Shown here in pieces: positions 21,010 to 34,770 of a DNA stretch of 64,000 nt. How positions within the stretch are numbered: the stretch's first letter is position 1; each line of letters begins with the position of its first letter. The stretch spans positions 13,183,501-13,247,500 of the forward strand of contig PUFA01000003.1 of the NCBI GenBank assembly GCA_003508835.1. The letters are read 5' to 3'. The position numbers and the translations under genes were made by a program. The DNA is from Eonycteris spelaea (lineage: Eukaryota; Chordata; Mammalia; Chiroptera; Pteropodidae). Below the pieces are notes generated by a model that saw nothing but the letters and a program-made list of their open reading frames with translations, made no database searches and had not been told where the DNA came from.

Positions 21010-21160
21010 AGTGAGTCTCCTCATTTATAACACTTAATTATCCTGAATCTGCCTTAGGTGATTGTCGTGAAGATGAGACAAATGCACACACATGAAACAT
21101 GGACAATAGGGTTCATTTACAGTCAGCCATCAGTAAAAGGTCATTATTATTATCTTTGCC
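21010..21160 (+). repeat. MIR SINE fragment
   Basis: 'gtgagtctcctcatttataa', 'cgtgaagatgagacaaatgc' and 'tcagtaaaaggtcattatta' follow the sense MIR 3' half. Confidence 0.6.
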
Positions 21161-24100
21161 ACTGAACGTACTATGTAATAAGAGATGCTAGTCTATTCTC
21201 CAAAGTTATAACAAAAAATATGGCTTGGTGGTGGGCTTTGGTGTAATTTTATTTAAAATATTTTTCTCATCTATATTTTACTTCATTTTTTCTGAAATGA
21301 TTATGTATTCTTGCATACTTTACATAGTAATTAAAATAAATGATACTAATAAAATTTAATGGATAAACTATGTAAATGTTTATAGATTAAAGTATCATAG
21401 ATTTTATACACTTTTTATTTGCCCGGTACTCTTATTTTAACTATAGTGAAGTGGTTGTACCTTGTACATGGTGAGCCTATGGAAACAGCATCAGCATATC
21501 TCCACAGGCAGCAGTGCTAGTTAGCACAGAACACAAGACATATCCTGCTGCCTTTCTGCTATTCCATCAGGTAGGCATTAATGTCACAGATAGAGCAGGG
21601 CACATATAGACTCTAAACAGAAAGAACTTTCAGCATTTGAGGACATGCATTAAATAAACACTAAAATTACCTAAAATACTTCAGTGTTCATATCAATAAT
21701 ACTGTGATAAACAGGCTGAATGCTAGGGGAAAAATCAAATGGTTTTAAGAAAAAAACTCATAAGTTTAATAGAGGCGACAAAATTAGAAAGTCATATATG
21801 AATATTCTTCTAAGTGTACTAGTAGAACCACAGGCCTCGAATGAACCTGAATGTTATGTGTTAAACTTCTCTTATAGTGTTAATTTCTCTGTTGTACACT
21901 AAAGTAGCATTTGATAAGGTGTTGCTCTTATTGATGATGATGACAATGACAGTGGTAATGTCAATGGAGATGATTCTATTGTGCCTTAGTTGCATCGTGG
22001 TCCTTGGTGTGGGAAAAAGGGACTATGAAGAGATAAGAAATGGAGAACGACCTTGGAGAAGTCTTACAAGTAACCTTAAAGATCAGTAAAGCTGCATTTT
22101 GATAAATTCAGTGGGTAGAATAATAATGCTGTATTTCCAAACACACATAGGAGTCAAAATGAATAGATTGAAAGGCAGAGATTTCCCCCCAGCTGTGCAG
22201 GGATCATCCAACCATTATTGAGATGCTTATCCTCTGCAAAATGGTTTATGTTGAAATTATTTTTTAAGGGCATCATTTCTCTTAGAAAAACTTCATTACT
22301 AATTTGCCAATTGAATATCCCATAAGATATTGAAAGCATTAGTGAATATAGAGTGAGTATTTTGATTTAAAAAACATGTGTATCCCCTGTTGTTCAATAA
22401 TAATAGGTATGAATAACATCTACTTTAGGTTTTCAAATGTAATTTATGGTGATAAGACTTTTAGACAGGGGATGGATGAACTGATGGATGATATACATAT
22501 AGTTGAAACTCAGGTAATGATTTTGACATGTTTTGCATTAGGTTATGATAATCTGAAAACAATCCAAGCAATTTAAAAAAAAAAATGCCAAGAAGGAGAG
22601 TGAATTAATAAACTCCATTATAACAGTGTCCCAATTCTTGTATGGTACATCTTTAGTTCTAGTTTGGGAGGTTCTCTGTCAAACAAACAAAAGTCAAATC
22701 TTTGCAGAGTAAGGGAAGGGTATGTTTGCAAATTTTAAGATTTGACATGGAATAACACACATATCATCTCTATAAGAGCAATAATGACAGAAAAACATGA
22801 AGAAATAGAGAAGTTAACTCTTGATTTATCTGCTTACTCATTTATATTATTCCTTCAACTCAAAAGATACCTCAGCTCAGTTCTTTAGTGATATACTCTC
22901 CTAATATTAAGTTTCTTCATAGATTTTTCTTTATCACATAATCATCATTCATCATTATATATGTATGTGCTTGCTAATGAATGTGTGTGTGTGTGTGTTT
23001 ATTTATCTGCTTCATTCACACTTGTGTGGGAAAGAACTGTGTTACTCTCCCATCCTACCCACACTGGCAAGAGGACATAGGCTAACCCTAGGAAAGATTT
23101 TATAAGTCCCTACAGACAGCAAATACTATAGACATAAATGCAATGCATAGCGTCTGGTAAGCTCAGGGCATGGTATAGTGAAATTCTATTAGCATGGCTG
23201 TTAGGGAAAAGGATCAAGTCAGCACCTTAGTTGTCCTATTCTCTGGAACGAGGCCAAAGAGAGAAGAGACTGGCCCAGCCACATGCTGTTCTAGATAGCA
23301 ACTGGGTATCCCAGAACGCAATATTCAAAAGATGAACCTAGCTAAGGTATGCTGCAAATTATGTATGATTCATTCTGATGAACACATGGGAGCTAAAATA
23401 GATAATTCAATCATAGGAACAGTGACCTGAGAGGCTTAGCTTGGCACCACAGCACAGACCCATATTCTAGATAGACATCAGGGTCAAGCTCCAGCTGTAG
23501 AAGTAGTTTAGACAGGTAAATAAAAGGGAATATAAAATGGGAGTCCTTGGTAGATGAAACATGAGTTAGAGAAAGCTAATATTAATTACAAACTTCTCTC
23601 TACACTTTTCATACAAAATGGAGGGTCAGAAAGAGAATGAAATTGTAAACACTAAACTTCCTTTTGTCTCAATGAAGTCATGCATCTAGGTAGGGTCATC
23701 TCTAGCATGGGAAAAATTGTCTCATGCCCTGATCTTTTAAGGCCTAGACAATATTCCTTTCCAGCACTGATATCACTAGAGTCACAAAAGAAAATGCTTC
23801 ATAGAGCGCTACCCCTCCTCCACTATTTTGTAGGCACTGGCTCAGACTAGACAGGGTCATCCATCGCCCTTCTCCTGCAAATAGTGTCTCTGGCATGTGG
23901 AGAGGAGAAAGTGTTCATTTCCATTCTTTGGTGAGAGTCCCCAGACCATGGATTTTTGGTAAAGGATAATGTTTTGGAAAAGTTAGATATCAAAATATTC
24001 TTTTTCATAACCACCACCACTACAATAATTTATAAATGTTAGCCAACGATGAATAGGATGGTAGCTCAACCTCATTATTAATATAGTAAATTCATGAGAT

Positions 24101-24950
24101 TGGTCTAGGACTCTACCCTCCTTTTTAAGATGGTTTCAATTGAATTCTGAGTTTCAAACTTACAGGTCTTGCAGAATTATCTGTGTTTACGTATTACTTT
24201 TCTTGATGTTAGTTCCTGTTTTGTATTAGGCTTAATATGGTAGTCCTCACAATAGTTCATTAAACAACAAAAACAGAGGGAAAAACTCTGCTGCTTCACA
24301 CTTGTCTTTTTCTAAGGACCTCCACCAGATCTTTTAGTTTTCTGAAAAAAGTGAAAGTCCAAGGGCATACACTTACAACCAGTACTTGTATCTTAGAGGG
24401 AGTGAAAACAGCCTCGTCTCTCTCACTTCTAAACCCATGAGACTGAAAGAAAAGAGAAAGCAAGCCATCAAGTCTGAGGTCTTTTCTTCGACCCATGACC
24501 CATGATAACATAAAGAAATCCATTTTCCGTTTAGTGAAACCTCATTTTCTAAAAGATAAGCCTCCTGTATATTGAAATGTCCTCTATCTCCCCAGGGCAT
24601 AGGAACCCCAAACTTGAGGGTGTTATTTCTATCCTTAGTACATGCTCTTTAGAAAGTCTCTTAACATTTTTATGCCTGCCTTTGCCCTTCTGCAAATTAA
24701 TCTTGTAATACCCGTTTTGAAACAAAGACTTTGAGATCTTCGGATGAAAGAATCCTCATATGCACAAAAGCATTATCCTTGTTGGATGTGCATTTTCTCC
24801 TATGGTCTAACTGAGGGGAGGGATTAGGGGAGATTAATTGTGCATATGATCTGTCTAATTGGTTAAGAAGAGCACAGAATGTTCATGACCTTCAAGAACA
24901 CCAAATAAAATACTATGTGCCAAGGCGGTTTCCTAAGTTTAGTTTATTGA
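21161..24950. other. Long unique AT-rich stretch, no gene seen
   Basis: Nearly 3.8 kb without a recognised repeat apart from a short (GT)n at 22983-22999. Frames are short (under 90 codons) and on both strands. A (GAT)n-like run lies at 21933-21975. The part 23040-23960 is relatively GC-richer but shows no exon or known repeat. Confidence 0.5.
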
Positions 24951-26949
24951 TTTAGCCAAGTTAAGCTAGGGTAGAAATGGGAGTGCTTGAATTTTTTGAG
25001 ACAATAGAAGGATAGTAAAAGTGAAAACCTTGGAAACATGCATACATAAAATGTGAGTAAATACAGCAAAGATGTTGAGTCTTAAGCCAACGATTTTTAA
25101 ACCCCATTTTTCTTTGTATTTTAGTGTGCTTTTTGATGTGAAGAAATATAATAGTTCTGCTTTCACTGCTAAAAAAAAATGGGTTAAGGAGAGAAGGCAT
25201 TTCCTTTAATCTCCCCATTCCCTTGCATTCCTCAGTTATACATAGAATTCAATAATAGGTGCTCAGTTCCTCTAGTCTATTGAGAGGGAAGTATTACACA
25301 AATAGAAAGAATGTCCCATATAAAGCCATGATTATTGTTACAAAGGTCAATAAAGTTAGAAATTGTTAATCAAAAAGACTTTAAATTGCATTGTGAATCC
25401 TGCCCTTCAGGTTTACAAGCTTTTTTTAAAGTCCACCAACTACTCCTATGGAGTAGAGTACTGTGCTTTCTTTGGCTTGGTGAATACTGCAAATATAATA
25501 AATAGCTTTCCTTTCCTATTTAATAACTTCATTTCCTTTAACTTTTAATCATGCTTTACCTATTCACTCACACTGTGGTTTTAAATTAGGTTATATTACT
25601 CCAACACCGGGTCAAGAGAACACCAGGTTGAGGGCATTAATAAATACTGGTTTATTTTTTTTGTTTTGTTTTGTTTTTTTGCTTCCTTTTGCATGTTCCA
25701 ATTCTTGCACTTCACACTTTATCTGTTTTTTTTTTTTTTTGCTCTTTAAATGCCTTAGACTTTCAAGTCCCAAATGTTGTCAAGTCTTGTAGTTAAATTT
25801 CACCATATGTGCCTGTTTATTTTTTTGTTTTATAATAATTAGAATGCCTTTTTCTCCATAAGTTATGTGCAATGCACAATGGTGTTATGCTGGACAGGAC
25901 AGAATATCTTTATGGAGATATTATGTTGATGGATCATGCTTTAAAAGACCATGGTAGAAAGAAGTGGGAAACATGCAAGCTATAACTAGAGGTAGAAAGA
26001 TAGCAAGCATTTATGATTCACAGCAGGTGCCAGTATTGATATTTTAAAATATAGGACTCTTGTTGATTTACCTGTAGAAATATGGTGACCACACATACAC
26101 TCAACATGATATGGATCATTTATATAATTTGCTTTCACATAAAAATGAAGGAGCATCAGGCTTTCATATCTTTGTTACATAACTAATACTCAGAGAATCA
26201 AGCAGAAAATAGTTGGTTGTCTCCTGGGACATGCACATATGGGATTCTTAAGAGACAAGATCACTACTGCTAAGGAACTGTCATTTCAAAATATATGGTT
26301 TATTGCATTTTATATTTTGACCATATACAAATAGCCATATTATATAGAACATGTATTTCTAGATATATTTTTATGTTGTAACATATGTATAAATACACAT
26401 CCTGTCATATATAATGTATGATATGGAAAATTGTGCATAGAGCTTGAGAGTTACAAAATGCATTTATATATTACATATATATGTGTGATGCTTCCAAGAT
26501 TTCAGAAGGCAAAGAAGTCATAGTTTATAGATAAGTTCTGAGTTAATTACATGCCTATAAGATACAGAAGCAGAATTATACCACGTGTTCAGATGCAAAT
26601 GACCTTACTACTACTCTCATGCTGTTTCTCAGTTGTGGGGCTAACAATGCAATGAAATTTTCTGTAGAAATGGAAATTAAATAGGGACAATCACCTAAGG
26701 TCTTTGGAGGCTCTATATTCTTCTTGTGTAAAGAGTTAATGACTGTCATTCTTCCTGAGGCTAAGTGAGTCAAGAGCAAATCCATTTCCTTTCCTTAAAT
26801 TACTAGTTTTATAGAGACCTAACCATATGGTAAAGCTCTAAAAAGAATGACAATGGGAGCATAGTCATAAACATTCACCTATAAATAAAAATAGAGTTTA
26901 TTATCATAATTATGATATTAACTAGATTATAAAGTGAATATAACAATAT
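24951..26949. other. Unique AT-rich stretch, no gene seen
   Basis: T-rich runs lie at 25656-25680 and 25725-25740, and AT-rich alternating sequence at 26380-26490. No gene or repeat family is recognised. Confidence 0.5.
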
Positions 26950-27085
26950 TACTCACTCTATAGAGGTGCCAGGAGGATTAACACAGATAATACACATCAA
27001 ATTCTTATCATATTCCTGACTCATTGTAAACTCTGAATAAACATTATATTTCAACATCATTATAATTAGTAGCAATAATATCATC
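26950..27085 (+). repeat. MIR SINE 3' fragment
   Basis: 'gtgccaggaggattaacaca', 'ttcctgactcattgtaaact' and 'ctgaataaacattat' correspond to the sense MIR end. Confidence 0.55.
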
Positions 27086-27589
27086 AGTGTTATCATTGTT
27101 TTACTTGAAAGTTTCTAAATTTTAAACTGTAAGGACCTAGACATCAGACATTATTTTTAAAGACTTATTCTGGACCAGAAGTACTTATTTACTAATAAGA
27201 GAAATAGTAATGGAATATTATTGAGTAAGCTCAGAAATGTAGAAATCAGTTTGTGCTTGAGAACACAAACATAAAGAGTAAGAGTGAGGTAATTGATTTT
27301 GTAGTAAGTCTGCTGGGTATAACTTGATATGATTTATGGATTAACTCCAGTTTGCCAAACTAGTGCATACCCTCTGTGGGTATTACTATATTTGCCAGCA
27401 TAAGGGTAGAATGATGGTTTTAGAAATTTAAAAAAAATTCTGATTGTGCTTTCCCCAGATTGGCACCTTAACAACTGTCATCTAACTTCATCTCTATGTC
27501 TACCCAAACAGGACTTTCTAATAGATACTTGTTAAGGTTTCTCCCTCACACCTACATACATACCAGAACAGTGGAGATGAGGCTGCCCC
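27086..27589. other. Unique AT-rich sequence, no gene seen
   Basis: Nothing recognised. Confidence 0.5.
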
Positions 27590-27800
27590 TCTTCTAAGGT
27601 TGGCCTATGTTTAGGCTCTGCAATGCCTTTCTATGCAGTATGAGCTGACTGTTCTTGCCAGGGTTGCCCACAGCCTGAAACATCTTTTCTATTCTATGCC
27701 TGTAGTCCCACTATTAATATTTTATTTATCTGCATTAAGTGTTGTCCTCTCTCTACTGTCTTCATTAGAATGCACATTATATTGAAACAAACATCACATT
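27590..27800 (+). repeat. Probable L2 LINE 3' fragment
   Basis: 'tgtagtcccactattaatat', 'gttgtcctctctctactgtc' and 'ttcattagaatgcacattat' resemble the sense L2 3' region before the 'agctcc...gggac' block. The match is weak. Confidence 0.4.
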
Positions 27801-29364
27801 AAATAAGCATCATTTCATTTATCAGATCAATTTCCTCTTATAAAACAGGCAAAAGAGAGTAAGTACTTGGTGCCTAGGATGGGAGGAAGATCCTAAATTG
27901 GGGCCAAAGGTTTAAAAGGAGGGTTTACTTAATCTTGATGCCAGGCAAAGGTAAAAAAGAAAAGTTGGTACCATCATCTTAAACTATTGTGCCTGACACC
28001 CAATTTTTGATTCTTATACCTCTGGGCACCATGGCCTTACTTCATTCCCTAATGCTACAGATCTATTTCAGAGTCCAATTAATAAATGTCTGCTTTCTGG
28101 TTACAGCACTGACTTTAGTGCCCTCTGAAGATATGACAATCAGTTAGCTACTAGCATTTATAGACATAAAGTACATGTTAATTAATATTAATAAGATAAA
28201 TTGGCAAGGACTGGGTTGTTTTGATGCATGCAAGCCATAACATTTTTATACACACACATATGTTTAAATTTTAAGATACGTGAATCAGAATGCATAAGAA
28301 TGCTTATAATTTATTTTGATTTTTAATATTTATTAATGTATAGTACTAATAAATTTAAGTGAATACACTTGTAAATATTTAGCACCCATTTATACCGAGG
28401 ATGAGTAAAGTGAGTAACTATTAGGAATACAGAGAGCAAAATGATAAATGCAACTCCTTTTACACACTATCTAAAACTTGTTTTCTGAACGTAACAATCT
28501 TGCAATGTCCAAGTAGTTTTTAGACTCTTTTGTCTTTCTATTTCTGTTTTTCAGTTGAAGTCATTGAAGAAATCATGATTTTTTTCATGAGAGGGGCAAA
28601 GACTGAGGGTTGAATTAATCCAGACCTTGAAATTGTTACAACAGCTCTCTATAGCTTTGAATTTGGTTCGTGTAAAAAAGAACAAAAGGCAAATCATGTA
28701 GGTGATCGTAGGCCCAGTGCCCTATTTCTGTGTCCTTTTTACCTTCTAATTCTCCTTCCAAATTCTCCTTTAGTACTCCTACTAAATCCAAGTTTTAAAA
28801 AGACTCTGAAGAAGTTATTGCCACTGTGGGACAGGTGCTGGAGAGAAAGATGAAGGACATTTAAGTTTTATTCAGAACAAAGAGATGAAAGGACATTGGA
28901 TAGACTTAATCCAAGTGAGTTGTGAGTACATATTTGGAGAAGTGGGTCTCTCTGAAGCAGGAAACGAAATGATTGGCTCAGGATTAGAGTGTTTGTGACA
29001 GATAAATGGTGTTCTCTACTCCAGCATCATAAACAAAATTCGGTAGTCAGATACAACAGCTAAATTTACTATGTGTAAGAAAAAAAAACAGACTGTTTTA
29101 AACTGTAGGTTAATACCTCAGTCCCAGAAATTAGACACCTTTGAGACTTTGGGTTGAAGGCCAAAATGCTGTATTGTGGTGATCCTTATGTGGGAACTCA
29201 CCAGAGGCTCTGAGGTACCCCTGACTGGAAGGCAGTACCTCTGTCTTGTTCTCCTTCATATCTCTAGTAAATGGCAGAAGAGCCTATACAGTTGGTGCAG
29301 AATAAAGGATGTGATGAATGATTATTAACGGATCACTTTTTGATTGCCCATTTTAAGTCAGGTT
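27801..29364. other. Unique sequence, no gene seen
   Basis: AT-rich DNA without a recognised repeat or exon. Short A-runs lie at 29081-29089. Confidence 0.5.
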
Positions 29365-29505
29365 GTTTGCAAAGCTTTTTAAAATATAATGTCATTTCAT
29401 CCTCCCAGTACTTAACATTACTACTGTTTACTATTCTTGTTAGAGCTGAGAAAATAGGTGTTTAGAGAGGGTAAGTGATTAGATGAGATGTGAACTCAGG
29501 TATAT
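29365..29505 (-). repeat. MIR SINE fragment
   Basis: 'gctgagaaaataggtgttta', 'gagagggtaagtgattagat' and 'gagatgtgaactcaggtata' match antisense MIR. Confidence 0.7.
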
Positions 29506-29769
29506 TAATTCCCAGATAGGATTTCTTGTTTGTGAGGTGAGTACATAGATGGATAAATGAATGTCAGAGCTTGAAAAAAGGATAATAATTGTAGATAAAT
29601 AATGAGAAGATTAAACCATATGGGTTCACATACAGTAAAAATCACATATGTGTATGGAACATATTTATTTATAGCTATGTTATATTTATAATTAAACATT
29701 TATGGATAGTTTTATGGTATAGGTAGGAGACTATCATACATAACTATATCAATATATACTAACTCACTT

Positions 29770-29875
29770 AAAAACTCAACATTCATTATATATCTACTAT
29801 GTGATGGAATACAGAACAATGAACATTCAAATAGAGTATCTTACCCTCCCTTCATGTTAGCAATGAAAATAACTG
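29770..29875 (-). repeat. L2 LINE 3'-end fragment
   Basis: 'aacattcattatatatctac', 'tatgtgatggaatacagaac' and 'cttaccctcccttcatgtta' follow the antisense L2 end. It is adjacent to a MIR. Confidence 0.5.
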
Positions 29876-29879
29876 CAAT

Positions 29880-30045
29880 GAACATAACAACATCAACAAT
29901 AATATGCACACTCCATTCCAGATTCCAAAACACTTTTGCAATCCTTTATGGCAACTAGATGGAGAGAAGGTCATTATGACACTTATTTTACATGTATGGA
30001 AAGAGAGAATCGACCAAAGCCATGTGTAAGTAAGCTAAAGGACTC
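29880..30045 (-). repeat. MIR SINE fragment
   Basis: 'ttattttacatgtatggaaa' followed by 'cgaccaaagccatgtgtaag' resembles the antisense MIR core, with 'attccaaaacacttttgcaa' upstream. Confidence 0.55.
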
Positions 30046-31934
30046 ATTAATATTCAAGATTTTTAAATGTTTATCTTGATCATTACTACCAGGCCACTCA
30101 TTCTTTCTGTGTCAATAACTGCAGCATTCTACAGTGATCAAGAGTCAAGAAACATGAGAGGAAAAGTAAAGCCCATTTAACTGATCTGTCTATACTAATT
30201 CCCTAAACTCCTTTTTATAGTTTGGCTTGGAATGACTGACATTGGCTTATTCTATAAAACTGACGGAGAATAAGCTTTTGATGAATAAGATGCTTAAACC
30301 ATGTACACATTTCGTAAATTTTAGCACTGATATCTTTGTATATAAAAAAGCATAATTTGAGAAAGAACATAATTTCTGTAAGCAAATGTGATTTCCCTTG
30401 CTAACATGTTTTTAGAAGGCAAAGATTACGTTTTGTCTTTATAGATACTAGCCAGAACACATACACACACACGACTGTACATATGTGCACACATATACAC
30501 ATGCAACGCTGAATGCACAGTAGAATTCACAGTTCTTTTGGCTCTTATAGTACTATCTTTTCATTCATTTGAGGACTGAAATCTCAACAGTGACAAAAAG
30601 AGTTTCTGTGTAGTTATCCTCAACCTGAACATATGGCCTGGTGTTGCATGCAGTGACCTTGTTTTAACTCTTCACCAGCTTTGCCTGACCAGCCAGCCAG
30701 ACATTCTTGACTTCACTATGGTCATAAGGGCCTAATGTCTCCTTAATGATAACCTTCTCTCATTTCTGGCAAGTTAATGGCCTCACCTCAGGAGACAATT
30801 TCACATATTGGCTGAAACACAAGCTCCCTTAGCTTAAAAGATTAATCAGAAGCCAGTGGCTAATAATAGCCTGCTCGTTCCACTCCCATTTTAGTGCCTG
30901 ATGACTAGAACAGGTTGATAAGTATTATTATTGAGTCATAGACACGAAATCATCTTCAAAAGGTCATTTAGTCGATTCCCTCTCTTCCTAGAATGACTGC
31001 ATATAAACCGTCCCAATAACTGACCATTCACTCACAGTTGATTTTAAAATGCCTCTGTGTCCTGAATAGTCACCTCTGATTTCCTTTTGCCAGAAAGTCA
31101 GAAGAGAAAGCAGACACAAGGTTATAGAAGTATAAATGAGAGTGGTGCCCAGATTATTCTTTTCTTCTTTATAGACATTGCAATAACAGAGTGGGCACCT
31201 AATGCCCATGACTGAAGCGTCATATGGGTGGATACCACCTCTCTGGGAATACAGTTATGAGTTTTGAGTGTTGCAAGGGGAATATTATCAAATATCTTTC
31301 CCTCAACTTATAGATGAACAAAGAAAGGTAGATAGCCACATTCTTACAGACAAGAAAATTTAACCTATACTTCTGAAGTTTCACAAGAAAGAATCTACAT
31401 GTACAAGTAAATACGTGCTAAAAAGTTAAGGCATCTTAGTTTTTAATAAAATATGAGGCAACAAAACATGTTGAGACATAATTTTGTCAAGGTGTTAATA
31501 TCAGAGCAGGCTTAGCTTAAGTTTATGTCAACTTCTCCAATACCTCATACACTTGACTTAGAAACAATGCTAGATAACCAATTAGTCTGAGTATGCAATA
31601 AAATGTCAGTCTTTCATTGTGCATAGCTTTTCATGTTGGTTTATTACATGATCATACGAAATGTGCCAGGAGTGGTAGGTGGTAGGATGGGGGTGAGGAT
31701 CCCTTCTAGTAAGTGTAAAAGTGGGAAAGCAATGAGAAAGCATCAGATGGTCATGATTATAAATAAAAAGTTTCTAGTTAAATACATCTACTTTCTTTCG
31801 TGAAGATTTCCATGACAGTAGGGTAAATTTTCCCAGGGCAGTAATTCTTAGATTCATTAAAAATAAATGACCATCTTTTGCTTTTGAGTGGCAATGTAGA
31901 TTTTTGATGTTAGCCTAACACGAAACATCAGAAT
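30046..31934. other. Unique sequence, no gene seen
   Basis: Short (AC)-rich stretch at 30459-30505. The interval 30880-31090 ('tcatcttcaaaaggtcattt', 'gattccctctcttcctagaa') may be an unnamed old repeat. No exon is recognised. Confidence 0.45.
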
Positions 31935-32084
31935 TTAACACCTGTCCTATCACTTGCTATCTCCAAGATGCAGTGTATGTCACTCAATCTCCATAAACTC
32001 AGCTCTATGAATGGAATTAAAAGCAATATAATAAAACATCTCAAAGCACTTCATTAGCTTTAAAACATTTATAGTTAATATTAA
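31935..32084 (+). repeat. MIR SINE fragment
   Basis: 'tcacttgctatctccaagat', 'gtcactcaatctccataaac' and 'atctcaaagcacttcattag' follow the sense MIR order. It abuts the next LTR. Confidence 0.55.
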
Positions 32085-32465
32085 TGTGGTATGAGTCAAA
32101 TTCTCCCCCACCAGATTCATATTTTGAAGTTCTAAACTCTAGCACCTCAGATGTGACCTTATTTGGAATAAGATCTTACAGAGGACATCAAGTTAAAATG
32201 GGCCCTAATTCACTAGAATGGGTATCCTGATAAAGAGGGGAAACAAGAGAAATGCACAGAGGAAAGAATTGTGACGAGGCATAGGAAGAAGACAGTCACA
32301 TCCAAACCAAAGAGAAAGACCTGGAGGACATCTTTCCCTCATTGCCCTTAGAAGAAACCAACTTTGATGATGCGTGATTTTGGATTTCTAGTGAAACAAT
32401 AAATTTCTGTTATTTAAGCTACTCTGTCTATGGCAGTCTGTCATGGCAGCCTAGCAAATTAATAT
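32085..32465 (+). mobile_element. MLT1-type (MaLR) solitary LTR
   Basis: 'agcacctcagatgtgacctt', 'atttggaataagatcttaca', 'aaatgggccctaattcacta', 'gaaacaataaatttctgtta' and the end 'atggcagcctagcaaattaa' are the MLT1 LTR landmarks in order, including its AATAAA. No internal retroviral sequence is attached. Confidence 0.88.
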
Positions 32466-33649
32466 GCTTTTCACATTTGAAAAATATTTCAGAGTGAGTA
32501 AATACCAGTGTCAAGGCAAACCCAGGAAGATTTTCTTTTTCCAGTCCCATGAATTTCAGTAGGTCCTATGTCTGTCTGAGAGGGGCAATGTGGACTCAGA
32601 AATTCTGATTGACCTTATCCATTTAGTGTTATTTCCCACATTATTCACTCCAGAAGTGGAATTAACTATAGAACCATAGATCCATGCCTCTCCTTGTATG
32701 GCAGAGACAAAGTATTACGTTTATTCCACATATCTTATGTCATATGCTTTCTCAAGAAAAGAAACAGAATCAAAGGATAATAAGAGGAGAGGCCAGAATG
32801 AACATTGTGTCTTAAAAAAAAAAATAGTAGAAGCACAGATAATCCCATCTTTAGTAGTATTGTCTGATTCTCCTCTGTGTGTCTTATATCAGACTTAAAA
32901 CTATTATGGGATTATTTTAAATATTTACATATGAATGTATATTGAGCCCATATAAACCATAATTTAGAAATGAAACAGAAACCAGAAATTTCCAGTATTC
33001 TAGATTTATCCCAGAAAGCATTGCCTGTTAAAGCCAAAACCACTCCTATCTTAAACTACAAGCTAAGTAATAATCTTCTAAGACAAGAGAAGATGTAGAG
33101 GAATTCTGGCATGTCAGCGATATCATGGATGTGTGAATTGGGTTCATACACATAATTAATGCGTGAGGGATTTCTAAAGAGAAATGGGAGAGTGAGGTTA
33201 GGGAATGAGAAGAAGCCCGGTAGAGGTAAAACCTCATCCCCAAGCTGAATACATATGGGAGTCCTGGAAATTAAATTATGCCTCATGTTGTGTCCTGAGT
33301 GAATGCAGAAGAGCTGAGATTACATAACCCACTAGTCAGGCATTAGCTAAGGCCTTTGGACATAAATTGGATCCCTCATACCAAGAAGCATCCTTACAAA
33401 TATTATCACAGGTAGGGGTAGGGGTGAGGGAGCTAAGAGCTTATAGAAATGAAAGAAGTGATCTAAGGGAATTTGGATGGCATGACAGTGGTTACAACAG
33501 CTACTATAGTTGCTTATATTTTCGAGAATATCTCTATTTCTCGCTGAGATAAATAGTGACTGTTAGGGACTATACACGGTAGTCTTTGAGACCTCTGTCC
33601 AGATATTCCATAGACAATGGATTCCTACTTGTTTTACCTAATAATTACA
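32466..33649. other. Unique sequence, no gene seen
   Basis: A short GGGGTA-like run lies at 33412-33430. No exon or repeat family is recognised. Frames on both strands at 33046-33552 have no known domain. Confidence 0.5.
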
Positions 33650-34770
33650 TTCATTTTTTTTTGTTTTTGTTTTCACTATCATGCTTATAGAGGAATAAAT
33701 AAAATATATGTATGTATATATGTATGTTCTTTCAAAGGTAATAATTAAACAAAATACTTCTGTATTCACAACTTAGATTAAAGAATACAGCATTATCAGT
33801 GATGTATTGCTACCCTGTGCCCTTCTCTATCACATTCTGCTCCTTCCCCAGGAAAAACCTGCTAGGCTGACTTTTTTTGTTTATAAATTGATAATTTTCT
33901 TTAGTATTCTCATCTTTGTTTATATTCTGAAGTGATACATTGTTTCATTTGACCTCCTTTTAAACTAGATATCATTTTAATTATACAATATATATTCTCT
34001 CAGAATATATTTCTTTGTCCAATATTGTGATTTTTAGGTTCATTGATGTTGACAACTATAAATATATTTTTTTCTGCAGTTGATGTGCATATGGATTGTT
34101 TCCAGTTTTTGCTGTTAGCAAAAAAATCCCTGTACCTTCATCTGTATGTACTCATGCAAGACAATATGTATGAAAGCATCTAAATGTCTGTGATGTTTCC
34201 ATTATTTCATATTCTTCAAGTTCTTGATATAGTTAGACTTTCTCCTTTCAGCCATTCTGGTGGGTTTAAATCTGAAATGTCCTGATGATATTAATTAGAT
34301 GTAGCCCTTTTTTATGTTTATGGGCACTTTAGATTTTCTTTTCTATGACATGCCTGTTCAAGACTTACTGACAATTTACATTAGATGTTTTTCATTTATT
34401 TGTATAGTAGTTCTTCATTTATTTGAATAATTACATGTGGCCAGTTTTGCGTGTTACAAATATCTTCTTCTAGTTGGGCATTTGTTTGTTTACTCATTTT
34501 ATGGAGGTTTTGTTGTTGTTGTTATTGTTGTTGGTTTTAAATGAAATTTCTTTATGACAATATAGCTAACTTTACATTTTCCTCAATGGTCCATTTTGAG
34601 TAATTCTAGATTTTAGTTTATTTTTTCCTAAGCTCATAAATGTAGTCTCCACAAAGAATTTTAAGGATGTTATGATTTTGTCTTTCACATTTAGCTCTTC
34701 AATTAATCTATAAATTATTTTTTAAATGAATCCTTATTCCTTTAAATAGTTAAAGAAGACCTGCAGGTTT
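33650..34770 (-). mobile_element. Old L1 (L1M) fragment, 3' part of ORF2 and 3' UTR
   Basis: On the minus strand this reads as the decayed end of L1 ORF2. In plus orientation, 'gccattctggtgggtttaaa', 'gtttatgggcactttagatt', 'aatatcttcttctagttggg' and 'ttttaatgaatccttattcc' parallel the antisense L1 segment. Reading frames are destroyed, so it is not mobile. Both edges are approximate, and a (GTT)n expansion lies at 34510-34535. Confidence 0.7.

Noticed and set aside
27697..27713. Alu-like 'gcctgtagtccca'
   Set aside because: No other Alu sequence surrounds it, and the flanks fit an L2 fragment better.
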